Positions 26,609 to 34,758 of a stretch of DNA of 34,758 bases are shown here, piece after piece. A program made the translations under genes and the position numbers. This DNA is from Bacteroidetes bacterium ADurb.Bin217 (GTDB taxonomy: Bacteria; Bacteroidota; Bacteroidia; Bacteroidales; UBA1715), in the NCBI GenBank assembly GCA_002069975.1, contig MWCJ01000030.1, forward strand, positions 1-34,758. The letters run 5' to 3'. How positions within the stretch are numbered: the stretch's first letter is position 1; each line of letters opens with the position of its first letter. A model generated the notes under the pieces. The model was not told the DNA's origin. It worked only from the letters and a program-made list of their open reading frames with translations, and did not search any database.

Positions 26609-26705
26609 CTATGGACGAAGTCCCGGATTATAGACAAATAAAGTATTAACACATCTGTAAGGGACTCTTAATAATGTATCCTTTGCAGTAATAATGTAAG
26701 GGGAA
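26609..26705 (+). promoter_or_regulatory. Structured 5' leader of corA, possible riboswitch or RNA switch
   Basis: Hairpin 1 pairs CTAT (26609-26612) with ATAG (26630-26633) and GGAC (26613-26616) with GTCC (26620-26623) across a GAA loop, leaving a one-sided bulge CGGATT. Hairpin 2 is a 10-bp stem of CTGTAAGGGA (26655-26664) with TCCTTTGCAG (26679-26688), including two G-U pairs. TGTAAGGG occurs twice, in hairpin 2 (26656-26663) and over the ribosome-binding site (26695-26702). Either copy can pair with UCCUU (26679-26683). When hairpin 2 forms, the RBS AAGGGG is free; otherwise it can be masked. I do not recognise it as a known Mg riboswitch class. Confidence 0.5.
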
Positions 26706-26709
26706 CATT

Positions 26710-27639
26710 ATGATAAAAATTTTCAAAACTTTTGGCGGATATTTAGAAATTGCCGAACCACAGCAAGGTTGTTGGATAAATGTAATAAAACCAACACCTA
26801 AAGAAATTGAACGATTATCGAACGAATTTAATTTACCAAGTGATTTAGTAACTGACGTACTCGACGTTGATGAGCGTCCACGTATTGAATTCGAAGATGA
26901 ATGGACATATATAATTTTACGTATTCCTGTAGAAGTTCTTAATAATGGACTTCCATTTCATACCATTCCCCTTGGTATTTTTATTACCGATAAATTTACA
27001 CTTACAATTTGCATTCAAGAAAATGAAGTATTGCCAACAGGTCAACCCTTGCCTTTTCGCGAACAATACAGACAAATAACAGACAGTTTGAATTTCTCGT
27101 TGCGTTTGTTTATGCGTTCGGGAACATTATATTTGCGGTATTTAAAACAAATAAACCAAATGACTTCGCTTATTGAGCAAGACTTAGAAAAATCTATTAA
27201 AAACAAGGAATTAAATAAATTGTTGAAAATGGAAAAATGTTTGGTATATTTTATTACATCAATTAAAGCAAACGAAATAGTACTTGCAAAACTGCGAAAT
27301 TCTAAAAAAATTACAACCGAAATAAATGAAGACTTACTTGAAGATGCATTTATTGAAAACAAGCAAGCTTTGGAAATGGCACAAATTTATTCCGATATAC
27401 AAAGCGGTATGATGGATGCATTTGCTTCGGTAATATCAAACAACTTGAACGTGGTAATGAAAAAACTAACCCTAATTTCCATTATCCTCATGATTCCAAC
27501 TTTAATTGCAAGTATATTTGGTATGAACGTACCTAACTTTATGGAAGATTGGACTTGGGCTTTACCTAGCATCATTGCAGGTTCGGTATTACTTTCTGTG
27601 TTAGGTGTAATTTGGTTTAAAAAACAAGAGTGGATATAA
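26710..27639 (+). CDS. corA: CorA-family divalent cation (magnesium) transporter
   Basis: CorA is a pentameric inner-membrane channel for Mg2+ (also Co2+ and Ni2+). The 309-residue protein has a cytoplasmic N-terminal domain (about 1-240, with the DERPRIEFEDEWTYIILR segment) and a long stalk helix. Two C-terminal membrane helices follow (about 252-270 and 284-303), with the GMN selectivity motif at 271-273 (IFGMNVPNF) and a basic tail. The lysines after TM2 (WFKKQEWI) fit the inside-positive end. The start is fixed by AAGGGG at 26698-26703, seven bases ahead, a strong ribosome-binding site by the standard of this genome. It is a single gene with a structured leader. No terminator is visible before the convergent lipoprotein gene. 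Confidence 0.95.
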   Translation: MIKIFKTFGGYLEIAEPQQGCWINVIKPTPKEIERLSNEFNLPSDLVTDVLDVDERPRIEFEDEWTYIILRIPVEVLNNGLPFHTIPLGIFITDKFTLTICIQENEVLPTGQPLPFREQYRQITDSLNFSLRLFMRSGTLYLRYLKQINQMTSLIEQDLEKSIKNKELNKLLKMEKCLVYFITSIKANEIVLAKLRNSKKITTEINEDLLEDAFIENKQALEMAQIYSDIQSGMMDAFASVISNNLNVVMKKLTLISIILMIPTLIASIFGMNVPNFMEDWTWALPSIIAGSVLLSVLGVIWFKKQEWI

Positions 27640-27667
27640 TATCAAAGTAATATTTGCCACGACACTA

Positions 27668-28585
27668 TTAGTTTTGTTCAATTATTATATCAAATCTATC
27701 CCAAAATTTTGGTTCAAGTACAAACATATCATCACTCGTATATGCTATGTTATCGTATCCGGCGTAATGTTGAATTATATTTTCGGAATTAAATGTTATA
27801 TATGTTGTTATAATTTTTGATTGCCGTTTGGCAGGGGGTGTTAATATAGGACACTCATAATTACCAGATCGTGCAACACTATGAGGTTGTGCCATGCTTA
27901 TTAAATCAAATATATCTGCAGCACTTTGCGATTGAGTGGCAATAAATGAAGTATCGGTACCTCCAAATACAAAACCTTTTAAAAAAATTCCATGTTCATA
28001 ATCATATGCCTGATGTTGTGTACGTTGCAAAAGATAATGCATATCGCAGGTTACAGTATTTCCGTTTCTTTTAAAAATATTTGGCCATGTATTGTATTCA
28101 TACATTGGTAATTCTGCAGGATAATCAAATTCAAACGTAAAAGCATCAGGCAAAATTAATAAATACCGTAAGCGAATAGTATCTTCTACAAACCAACCGT
28201 CATTATCAATATTTCCCCACATTTGCGGTATTACTTCAACAGTACTTCCATTGGTAAAATCGGCAAATCGTCGTGCATCATCTGATGGCCAATTTACACT
28301 AATGACTTCTACCATTGTTTGCATACCTGCTTCGGATTCTTTTCTATCAACATAACGAATAGAATTGAATTTTGCAGTAACCTTTGATGGGCTGATAAAC
28401 TGTATAAAATCGCCATATTCATAATACTGTTCATACATAGATTCAGATGTCGATTCTGATTTTACATGCAGCTGCTTAAGCAATCCCGAACCATACATTG
28501 TTCGAAACTTCACATCTAAGCCTTCTTTATGACATGCTGTTGTAAAAACAATTAATGACAGAATTGATAATACTTGTATTTTCAT
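27668..28585 (-). CDS. Lipoprotein of unknown function
   Basis: The 305-residue product has a lipoprotein signal (MKIQVLSILSLIVFTTAC, Cys18) and then a soluble, beta-rich body with many aromatic and acidic residues. Features include WPSDDARRFADFTNGSTVEV, a Met/Trp-rich middle and a C-terminal KFWDRFDIIIEQ. I do not recognise a family. The size and layout are like the DUF4249-type or cell-surface lipoproteins common in this phylum, but the diagnostic segments are not evident. It stands alone: convergent with corA and separated from the next leftward gene by about 165 bases without an obvious promoter or terminator. Confidence 0.8.
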   Translation of the reverse strand: MKIQVLSILSLIVFTTACHKEGLDVKFRTMYGSGLLKQLHVKSESTSESMYEQYYEYGDFIQFISPSKVTAKFNSIRYVDRKESEAGMQTMVEVISVNWPSDDARRFADFTNGSTVEVIPQMWGNIDNDGWFVEDTIRLRYLLILPDAFTFEFDYPAELPMYEYNTWPNIFKRNGNTVTCDMHYLLQRTQHQAYDYEHGIFLKGFVFGGTDTSFIATQSQSAADIFDLISMAQPHSVARSGNYECPILTPPAKRQSKIITTYITFNSENIIQHYAGYDNIAYTSDDMFVLEPKFWDRFDIIIEQN

Positions 28586-28750
28586 AAAAATGGATTAAAA
28601 ATTAAAACCTAACTCAAGTTTCTTATAAATTAGCAATCATTCTTTGGATTCAAACTCTACATTGTTCTTTTCGAAATTACAGATTAAAAATTTCACATAA
28701 AGTTATACTGAGGTAACACTATATACACTCAATGAATTCATAATTAAAAA

Positions 28751-29269
28751 TTATTCCTCAGTATACCAACTTGCATACATAGAATAATTATTTGCAATTT
28801 TTATAATTATTTCGCGCGTTTGCTCAGGGTCTATGTCTTTAATTTTTTTTGCAGGAACTCCGGCGTATATACTATTAGGCTCTAATACTTCGCTATCGCG
28901 AACCAAAGCTCCAGCTGCAATTATGGTATTTTCGTTTACTACCGCATGATCCAATATTATTGCCCCCATACCTACCAACACATAATCTTTTATTGTAGCA
29001 CCGTGTATAGTTACATTGTGTCCTATAGAAACATTGTTTCCTATATGTATTTTTGATTTTTCGTATAAAGTATGCAATACAGACCCATCTTGAATATTTA
29101 CCTTATCACCTATAGATATTGAATTTACATCACCCCGCAACACTGCATTAAACCAAATACTACAATCGTCGCCAATTACAACATCGCCAATTACAGTAGC
29201 TGTTTCAGCTAAAAAACAATTTTTTCCGATTTTAGGAGTAAATCCCCGAACTGATTTTATAAGAGCCAT
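28751..29269 (-). CDS. Gamma-class carbonic anhydrase-like hexapeptide-repeat protein
   Basis: The 172-residue protein folds as a left-handed beta-helix. Hexapeptide-type turns are clear (IGDDCSIWFNAVLRGD, ISIGDKVNIQDGSVLH, IHIGNNVSIGHNVTIHG). The three metal-binding histidines of the gamma-carbonic anhydrase family are present: H66, H84 and H89. Arg45 and Asp47 in AVLRGD and Gln60 in VNIQDGSV also match conserved positions. Members bind Zn or Fe; some hydrate CO2 and others have no shown activity. It is the last gene of a tight operon and starts 3 bases after the TolB-like gene, so its expression is tied to the peptidases upstream. The functional link is unclear. Confidence 0.92.
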   Translation of the reverse strand: MALIKSVRGFTPKIGKNCFLAETATVIGDVVIGDDCSIWFNAVLRGDVNSISIGDKVNIQDGSVLHTLYEKSKIHIGNNVSIGHNVTIHGATIKDYVLVGMGAIILDHAVVNENTIIAAGALVRDSEVLEPNSIYAGVPAKKIKDIDPEQTREIIIKIANNYSMYASWYTEE

Positions 29270-29272
29270 AAT

Positions 29273-30124
29273 TTATTGTTTAATATAACGTACAAATGCT
29301 AATTGAGTTCCATCGGGTGACCAAGAATTTACGTTAATAGTTCCTTGTCCACCATAGAATTGGTCGGTAATATCATAAATTTCTTTCGTTAAAAGATTCA
29401 TGCAACGAAGTTTTACTTGTTGCCCAAACGGGTGCGCTTGCTGTTGGTCGTGCACATACGACAAAAAAACCATATACGTATTGTTGGGACAAATATGCGG
29501 AAACCAATTAGAATATTCATCATTAGTTATTTGAGTTTGTTCACTTCCATCGGCACGCATTCGCCAAATTTCCATACTGCCCGATACAAACGAATTATAA
29601 TAAATATAAGCACCATCGGGCGAAAACTCCGAACCATCGTCTTGCACTGGCGAATTTGTCAACTGCACTTCGGCTCCCCCCTTATCTGCTATGGCATATA
29701 TATCCCACTGATTGTTGCGCAATGCTGTATAAATATGGGTTGTACCATCGGGAGAAATGCCATGCCAAAAACATCCGTTGATTGGTGTTACTAAACGTGG
29801 CGTTCCGCCTTGGATTGGAAGTGTATATATTTTTGAGGTCTGCCATGCCAAGGGATTTGTGTCATCTGCATCGTGCGAACTTATAACGATACGTGTTCCG
29901 TCGGGGGTTATACCATGGTCATTATTGCAATTAACAGCAAAATCTGTGTCAACTAATTCTTTTCGTTTATTAGAGAAATAAATTTTATACAAACGGCCTT
30001 CCGAATTGACTAACAAAAAACCATCTTTACTCCAATTGGGAGCTTCAACAATTTGGGTATCTTGCCAAAAAATTTCACATTTTTTGGTTGTAATATCAAG
30101 TATTTCAACAACAGAACGTATCAT
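29273..30124 (-). CDS. TolB-like beta-propeller protein, probably cytoplasmic
   Basis: From ATG 30124 the product has 283 residues. This start is preferred because GGGG lies about 7-8 bases upstream and the codon sits one base after the S10 gene's stop; the frame is open 10 codons further but overlaps that gene. There is no signal peptide. Propeller blades show as repeated (S/T)PDG motifs: HGITPDGTRIVISS, HGISPDGTTHIYTA, EFSPDGAYIYYNS, WFPHICPNNTYMVF and the final GGQGTINVNSWSPDGTQLAF. This is a strongly conserved TolB/PD40-like family of uncertain role. Name-based transfer of periplasmic TolB function would be wrong, because the protein lacks an export signal and no Tol-Pal gene is near. Confidence 0.85.
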   Translation of the reverse strand: MIRSVVEILDITTKKCEIFWQDTQIVEAPNWSKDGFLLVNSEGRLYKIYFSNKRKELVDTDFAVNCNNDHGITPDGTRIVISSHDADDTNPLAWQTSKIYTLPIQGGTPRLVTPINGCFWHGISPDGTTHIYTALRNNQWDIYAIADKGGAEVQLTNSPVQDDGSEFSPDGAYIYYNSFVSGSMEIWRMRADGSEQTQITNDEYSNWFPHICPNNTYMVFLSYVHDQQQAHPFGQQVKLRCMNLLTKEIYDITDQFYGGQGTINVNSWSPDGTQLAFVRYIKQ

Positions 30125-30125
30125 A

Positions 30126-31595
30126 TTATTTCCCCTGATAAAGTTGCACTGCATCTACCTTTAACTGCTTCAACTCCGATTCCACAAAATACATCATATG
30201 CCCACCTTTGTAGTATGTCATACTAATATTTTTTTGTAATTCAGGCGAAAGATTTAAATGATTTACAAAATATTGCGTACCAAAATAACTGGTTGCTAAA
30301 TCGTATAATCCATTTGCCATCCAAACTTTCATATGGGGATTTGTGAACATTGCATGACGTAATTCTGATGTTACGTTCAAATATTTGCCATCAGAAAATT
30401 TCCAAGGTTGCACATTTCCAATTACATAAAAAGGTAGATTGTTTTTGTATTGCAAATCGGTACGTACATATTCGTTGAATGCAGTACCAAACGCTCCCGA
30501 TATTTGCGTATAACTAGGGTCGTCGCCGGCATAATCACGATTATTTATTGGATCGTCCATAAGTAAACGCACATCGTAACGACCTATAATTTTATCCGTA
30601 TCATCGAGCAAATATTTACGAAATTTATATGACGGCATCCGTAAATTGTTTTCCAAATATATTTCGTAAGACACACCGGTATACAACTCTAAGGTTTTTG
30701 CTATTAAAACTTTATTTACATCAGAAAGTTTATCGCCTTGCAACAGTGCTAATGCATATTCATTGAGTGCAAATGCTTCTACTTTTGCTATCAGGTCTTT
30801 GTCTTGTGTTTGTTCAGCTTTTAGTTTATTATGATACAAGGCAGCATATGTATAAACCGGAAGATTACAAATAAAGGGCATATCATTATTTTCGAATTCG
30901 CGTAATGTTTGAAAATCTAATGCACAAGATATTAAAGAAATACCATTAAAATACATAGAATATTCATCCATTAGATACTCTACCACACCACATGCACGAG
31001 TAGTTCCATAACTCTCGCCAGCCAAATATTTTGGCGACCCCCATCGGTTATTCTCGCTCGTCCACTGACGAATAAAATCACTTACCCATTTCACATCATT
31101 TTCGAAACCATAAAATTGGTCGGCTTTTTCGCCCTCGGCAGGTTTACTAAAACCGGTTCCAACAGGGTCTATAAACACTAAATCAGTAATATCGAGCCAT
31201 GAATATTCATTGTTCACAATAGAATACGGCGGTTTTTGTGCATTTCCGTCGGCAGACATAGCTATACGCTTTGGTCCCAAAGCCCCCATGTGTAGCCAAA
31301 CCGAAGCAGCACCCGGTCCACCATTGAATACAAATGTAATGGGGCGATTTTTCATATTGGATTCACCTTGTTTAATATAAGCTACATAAAACATATTTGC
31401 TTTGTGTACCCCTTCTTTATCTTGCACTTGCAAATATCCGGTAGTACTTTTATAAGGTATGGATTTTCCGCCAATTTGAGCTGAACCTTGAACGACAACA
31501 GTCCCTTGAGGTATAACAGATTTAACAGATGATTTTTCTTGTGCAACAACTGATACAGAAAACACACAAAGTAATGATATCCAAAAAATTTTCAT
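30126..31595 (-). CDS. S10-family serine carboxypeptidase-like exported peptidase
   Basis: The 489-residue protein has a signal peptide (MKIFWISLLCVFSVSVVAQ). It then has an alpha/beta-hydrolase core with the S10 signatures: FVFNGGPGAASVW (oxyanion region), the nucleophile Ser195 in LAGESYGTTR, Asp432 in ANGLYDLATS and His466 in YKGGHMMYF. LVFIDPVGTGFSKP is also diagnostic. It should remove C-terminal residues from peptides in the periplasm or outside the cell. Its start codon shares one base with the stop of the M23 peptidase gene (TAATG), so the two are coupled; both act on envelope or extracytoplasmic peptides. Substrate not readable. Confidence 0.94.
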   Translation of the reverse strand: MKIFWISLLCVFSVSVVAQEKSSVKSVIPQGTVVVQGSAQIGGKSIPYKSTTGYLQVQDKEGVHKANMFYVAYIKQGESNMKNRPITFVFNGGPGAASVWLHMGALGPKRIAMSADGNAQKPPYSIVNNEYSWLDITDLVFIDPVGTGFSKPAEGEKADQFYGFENDVKWVSDFIRQWTSENNRWGSPKYLAGESYGTTRACGVVEYLMDEYSMYFNGISLISCALDFQTLREFENNDMPFICNLPVYTYAALYHNKLKAEQTQDKDLIAKVEAFALNEYALALLQGDKLSDVNKVLIAKTLELYTGVSYEIYLENNLRMPSYKFRKYLLDDTDKIIGRYDVRLLMDDPINNRDYAGDDPSYTQISGAFGTAFNEYVRTDLQYKNNLPFYVIGNVQPWKFSDGKYLNVTSELRHAMFTNPHMKVWMANGLYDLATSYFGTQYFVNHLNLSPELQKNISMTYYKGGHMMYFVESELKQLKVDAVQLYQGK

Positions 31596-32842
31596 TATTT
31601 AATTGAATTTAAAATAAGTACTACACTATCACGCAATTTCATATATTCGGGCATACGATTTTTACTAACGGGTTCAGAAGGCGGCGAAACAATTTTAAGT
31701 GGATTAACAGCTTTTCCGTTTTGATAAATTCTAAAATCGAGATGCGGCCCCGAGGACAACCCCGTACTACCAACATATCCAATTACTTGCCCTTGACTCA
31801 CACGAGCTCCTTCACGAATACCACCTGCATATTTAGATAAATGCATATATGAACTTGTAAAAGTTGTATTATGTTTAATTTTAACCATATGCCCGGCACC
31901 TCCGGCATAACCTTTTTTGATTACCGTACCATTCCCTATTGACATTACCGGAGTACCAATAGGTGCAGCATAATCTACTCCATGATGTGGGCGAACAATT
32001 CGTAATACAGGATGCTTTCGAGCGTGTGAAAAATAAGAACTTATTCTCGAAAATTTTAGCGGTGCTTTTAAAAAAGCCTTTTTTATCCCATTACCATTTT
32101 CGTCAAAATAGCCCATTTTCCCATCTTTTCCCTCAAAAGGAATTGCATAGTAATCTTTACCTTCATGATTAAAAACGGCAAATTTTATTTCCTTTACCCC
32201 TACACTCTTTTTGTCAATTTGTTCTTCGAGAAAAACTAATTTAAAATAATCACCTTTTTGCAAACCAAAGAAATCTACTGTCCATGCATAAATATCGGAC
32301 ATTTCCATAGCAAGCGAAGGCGTCAACCCCTTATCAATCATAGCATTCCAAAGCGAAGACTCTATCACGCCTTTTACTCTACGTTCGACAATTTCTACCG
32401 GTTTACTTTCTTTGTATATTCGCATATTGGTTGAATCACGCAAATCAAATACAAGGTAATCGGTGGTACTAATTTCATAAATAAAATATTGTAATGATTG
32501 TATTGAATCTTTATTACCATACAACATAGTAATAGGATTACCTGCTCTAAATTTACGAACATCAAATACGGTATCACATGATTGTGTAAGTTCAAAAGCT
32601 TTTGTTTTAGATATACCAGCTTCAATTAACATTTGAGTTAAATGTTTATTTCGCATAAGCTTATCTTCTATAACATCAAATATATTTACCTGAATACCAT
32701 ACATGTATTGCGGTTCTTCCTGCGGTTCGGATTTTTGCTCTTCTGTTTTGTTAGTCGAAAACCACTCACATGAATGCATCATGCTCAATACCAAAATTAT
32801 AAATAAAAATTGAATATATGTTTGTTTGATCACGCTTGTCAT
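31595..32842 (-). CDS. M23-family metallopeptidase lipoprotein (cell-wall endopeptidase type)
   Basis: The 415-residue protein is predicted to be a lipoprotein (signal to about residue 25, ending MMHSC). It has a long N-terminal part (about 50-260, probably LysM-like or regulatory, typical of Bacteroidota members) and a C-terminal LytM/M23 domain (about 262-385). Zinc residues H286 and D290 (HHGVD) and catalytic H334 (YMHLS) are clear. The last motif is GPHLDF: H367 is present, but the usual second His of HxH is Asp369. That variant occurs in other M23 proteins and may still bind metal. It should trim peptidoglycan cross-bridges in the periplasm. It heads a four-gene operon with S10, TolB-like and carbonic-anhydrase-like genes. 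Confidence 0.92.
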   Translation of the reverse strand: MTSVIKQTYIQFLFIILVLSMMHSCEWFSTNKTEEQKSEPQEEPQYMYGIQVNIFDVIEDKLMRNKHLTQMLIEAGISKTKAFELTQSCDTVFDVRKFRAGNPITMLYGNKDSIQSLQYFIYEISTTDYLVFDLRDSTNMRIYKESKPVEIVERRVKGVIESSLWNAMIDKGLTPSLAMEMSDIYAWTVDFFGLQKGDYFKLVFLEEQIDKKSVGVKEIKFAVFNHEGKDYYAIPFEGKDGKMGYFDENGNGIKKAFLKAPLKFSRISSYFSHARKHPVLRIVRPHHGVDYAAPIGTPVMSIGNGTVIKKGYAGGAGHMVKIKHNTTFTSSYMHLSKYAGGIREGARVSQGQVIGYVGSTGLSSGPHLDFRIYQNGKAVNPLKIVSPPSEPVSKNRMPEYMKLRDSVVLILNSIK

Positions 32843-33130
32843 TTTTAATTACATTCCTGCATTTTTTACGAAAATACTAAAAAAACAAGTATTGATATAG
32901 AAAAACCGTTGGAGGTTATTAACAGACAATTGTTAATTATGAGTTATGAGTTGCGGTATAGTTACATTTAAACCTTTCAGACTTTTAAGACTTTCATCAT
33001 TCGTGTCTTTGTGGCATTTATTAATGATTAATAAAAAAATCTGTGGTAACAAAATCAATGGAAAAAACATAAAAAAGCCGATTGAGATACAACCGGCTTT
33101 AAATATTTTACAGTTAAATAGGTACGGAAA
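32843..33130. other. 288-bp intergenic region, promoter side of the M23 operon
   Basis: No gene is seen. It holds the terminator of the CoA-transferase gene (33074-33100), a 7-bp tandem repeat TATGAGT x2 near 32937-32951 and a direct repeat of AGACTTT near 32979-32994. No clear TTTG/TAnnTTTG pair for the leftward operon was found. Confidence 0.4.
33074..33100 (-). terminator. Intrinsic terminator after the CoA-transferase gene
   Basis: AAAGCCG (33074-33080) and CGGCTTT (33094-33100) form a stem followed on the minus strand by a run of T's (opposite the A's at 33071-33076), 30 bases past the stop codon. Confidence 0.8.
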
Positions 33131-34618
33131 TTATGCCCATTTTGTATTACGCATATCTCCCGATGCTATAAATTCTGTGTGCATTTTGAATGCTTCAGAC
33201 AACATTAGATTTGTATGCATACGTTTGTTACCTAATTTAACAAAATCCCATAATAATTGTTTATAATCGGGGTGCACACAATTTTCAATAATAGTTTGTG
33301 CACGTTGGCTTGGAGATTTTCCGCGCAAATCTGCAATACCTTGTTCGGTTATCAATACTTTAACCGAATGTTCAGAATGGTCGAAATGAGATACCATAGG
33401 AACAATAGCAGAAATAGCACCTTTTTTTGCCACAGAAGGACAAGTAAAAATTGATAAGAAACTATTACGCGTAAAGTCACCCGAACCTCCAATACCATTC
33501 ATCATGGTAGTTCCAAGCACGTGAGTTGAATTAATATTCCCATAAATATCGGCTTCTAACGCTGTATTTATAGTAATTAATCCTAACCGACGCACAACTT
33601 CGGGATTATTAGAAATTTCTTGTGGACGTAAAACCATTTTAGGTTTAAAAAATGCTAAATCTGCATAAATTTCATTTAAAACTGATGGAGAAACAGTTAA
33701 AGAACAACCACTAACAAATGTAAGATTTCCTTGTTTCATTAATTCAATTACAGCATCTTGAATAACCTCGGTATACATCATAAACGGAGGAATTTCGGGA
33801 TTTGCACCAAGTGAACCAAGAACTGCATTTGCAATATTTCCCACACCAGATTGTATAGGTAAAAATTCACGAGGAATAATTCCTTTAGCAATTTGCGATG
33901 CTAAGAATTTAGCAACATTATCACCAATTTTTGCAGTTACTTCATCAACCGGACTAAAACCACCAACCTCATCGGGACGATTGGTTTCTACCACTCCAAT
34001 GATTTTAGCAGGATCTATTTGCAATACCGGCGTACCACATAAATCTTTAACCGTATATACAGGCACCGCTCTACGAATAGGAGGATCTTGCAATTCATAA
34101 ATATCATGTATTCCTTTAATCGCCGCAGGGTGGTTTGCATTTAATTCAATAATAACTTTTTTTGCTAAACGTGCAGCAGTTGGAGAAATACCAACCGATG
34201 ATGTCAACACAACCTCTCCTTTATCATTCACATCAGCAGCCTCAATAATAGCAACATCTACATCGCCCATGAATCTATAACGTAATTCTTGAGCAACTTG
34301 CGACAAGTGCATATCAAAATATTCCGTTTGACCGCTGTTAATTAAATTTTTCATGTCTTTATTTGACTGATACGGTGTTCTGAATTTCACCGCATTTGCA
34401 CGTGCCAATTCGCCATCAAGAGAATCGCCGGTAGATGCACCGGTAAACATACCAATTTTGAAAGGTCGTCCCGCTTCGTGTTCTTTTTTTGCTCGTTCTG
34501 CTAATGCTGTAGGAACGGCTTTAGGAGCCCCAGCAGGTGTAAAACCACTAAACGCAACATTATCGTCGTGATTAATGTAAGAAGCTGCTTCTTCAGCAGT
34601 TATAAATCGTAATGCCAT
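33131..34618 (-). CDS. Acetyl-CoA hydrolase/CoA-transferase family protein (succinyl-CoA:acetate or propionyl-CoA type)
   Basis: The 495-residue protein belongs to the Cat1/Ach1/AarC group, which moves CoA between acyl groups. Conserved blocks are clear: FSGFTPAGAPKAVP near the N-terminus, MFTGASTGDS, GVGNIANAVLG, and YTEVIQDAV, where Glu284 is the expected catalytic Glu. Others are GIGGSGDFTRN and VLITEQGIADLRGKSP. In fermentative Bacteroidota such enzymes release acetate, propionate or succinate while conserving CoA energy. Which pair is used cannot be read here, and no methylmalonyl-CoA genes are in the window. It is a single gene with a consensus promoter just upstream and a terminator just downstream. 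Normal length; start fixed by the MALRFITAEEAA opening. Confidence 0.94.
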   Translation of the reverse strand: MALRFITAEEAASYINHDDNVAFSGFTPAGAPKAVPTALAERAKKEHEAGRPFKIGMFTGASTGDSLDGELARANAVKFRTPYQSNKDMKNLINSGQTEYFDMHLSQVAQELRYRFMGDVDVAIIEAADVNDKGEVVLTSSVGISPTAARLAKKVIIELNANHPAAIKGIHDIYELQDPPIRRAVPVYTVKDLCGTPVLQIDPAKIIGVVETNRPDEVGGFSPVDEVTAKIGDNVAKFLASQIAKGIIPREFLPIQSGVGNIANAVLGSLGANPEIPPFMMYTEVIQDAVIELMKQGNLTFVSGCSLTVSPSVLNEIYADLAFFKPKMVLRPQEISNNPEVVRRLGLITINTALEADIYGNINSTHVLGTTMMNGIGGSGDFTRNSFLSIFTCPSVAKKGAISAIVPMVSHFDHSEHSVKVLITEQGIADLRGKSPSQRAQTIIENCVHPDYKQLLWDFVKLGNKRMHTNLMLSEAFKMHTEFIASGDMRNTKWA

Positions 34619-34651
34619 ATGTTTTTTATTTTTTTAGTAAATATCAGCTAA

Positions 34652-34683
34652 CAAAAATAGTATTTGTTGCGAAATCAAACAAA
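34652..34683 (-). promoter_or_regulatory. Vegetative promoter for the CoA-transferase gene
   Basis: On the minus strand TTTG (34680-34683) and TATTTTTG (34652-34659) are separated by exactly 20 bases. This fits the Bacteroidota consensus TTTG-N19-21-TAnnTTTG, and the start codon is about 33 bases downstream. It is the only full match found in the window. Confidence 0.62.
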
Positions 34684-34758
34684 ACAAATGCACAAAACTT
34701 ATCATAAAAAATAGCTTAATTAAATCATAAACTAACAATGATATAGAGCTGTTTTTTT

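Noticed and set aside
32946-33266. 106-codon frame on the plus strand
   Set aside because: Half of it is antisense to the CoA-transferase gene and it runs through that gene's terminator; no domain, ribosome-binding site or plausible composition.

Overview
The window comes from an AT-rich member of the Bacteroidota, probably an anaerobic or fermentative Bacteroidales-like lineage, though the order is a guess. The phylum call rests on several gene families. These are a PorP/SprF outer-membrane protein, two TonB-dependent receptors with N-terminal carboxypeptidase-regulatory-like domains, DUF4249- and DUF2271-type lipoproteins, a short primary sigma factor without region 1.1, a ProRS of the archaeal/eukaryal-like type and a PPDK-like sensor protein. 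It is supported by -7 boxes of the form TAnnTTTG, the Bacteroidota vegetative type. No rRNA, tRNA, CRISPR array or phage gene was recognised.

Layout. 1-2920 is an accessory patch: the tail of an unidentified gene, a PD-(D/E)XK nuclease-like gene that looks split by a one-base frameshift in an A-tract, and a complete IS4-family element (1533-2916) with 12-bp perfect terminal inverted repeats. The IS ends only 57 bp before the likely start of pabB. 2974-4522 is a pabB-pabC pair (p-aminobenzoate for folate) closed by a strong terminator. 4576-5739 is a PorP/SprF-type protein. 6088-10903 is a two-gene signalling unit. Its first gene encodes a 1386-residue protein with three sensor-like repeats, receiver-like modules and a PEP-synthase-type ATP-binding domain. 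Its second encodes a NarL-type regulator whose receiver has lost the phospho-acceptor. 11043-13975 holds a FadL-like porin behind a Tyr-rich lipoprotein. 13991-19949 is housekeeping: proS, rnz, a STAS protein, rpsA and rpoD. 20008-26423 holds two TonB-dependent receptor/lipoprotein pairs. 26576-27639 is corA behind a structured leader. 27668-32842 has a lone lipoprotein and a tight four-gene operon: M23 peptidase, S10 peptidase, TolB-like propeller and gamma-carbonic anhydrase. 33131-34618 is an acetyl-CoA hydrolase/CoA-transferase with the best promoter match in the window.

The two places most likely to hold something undescribed are the 6088-10903 signalling pair and the corA leader RNA (about 26606-26705). 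In the signalling pair, the canonical receiver residues sit in the large protein and are missing from the DNA-binding partner. In the corA leader, two copies of TGTAAGGG, one containing the ribosome-binding site, can compete for a single UCCUU. Everything else fits known families, although the substrates of the transport genes and the role of the TolB-like protein cannot be read from sequence.
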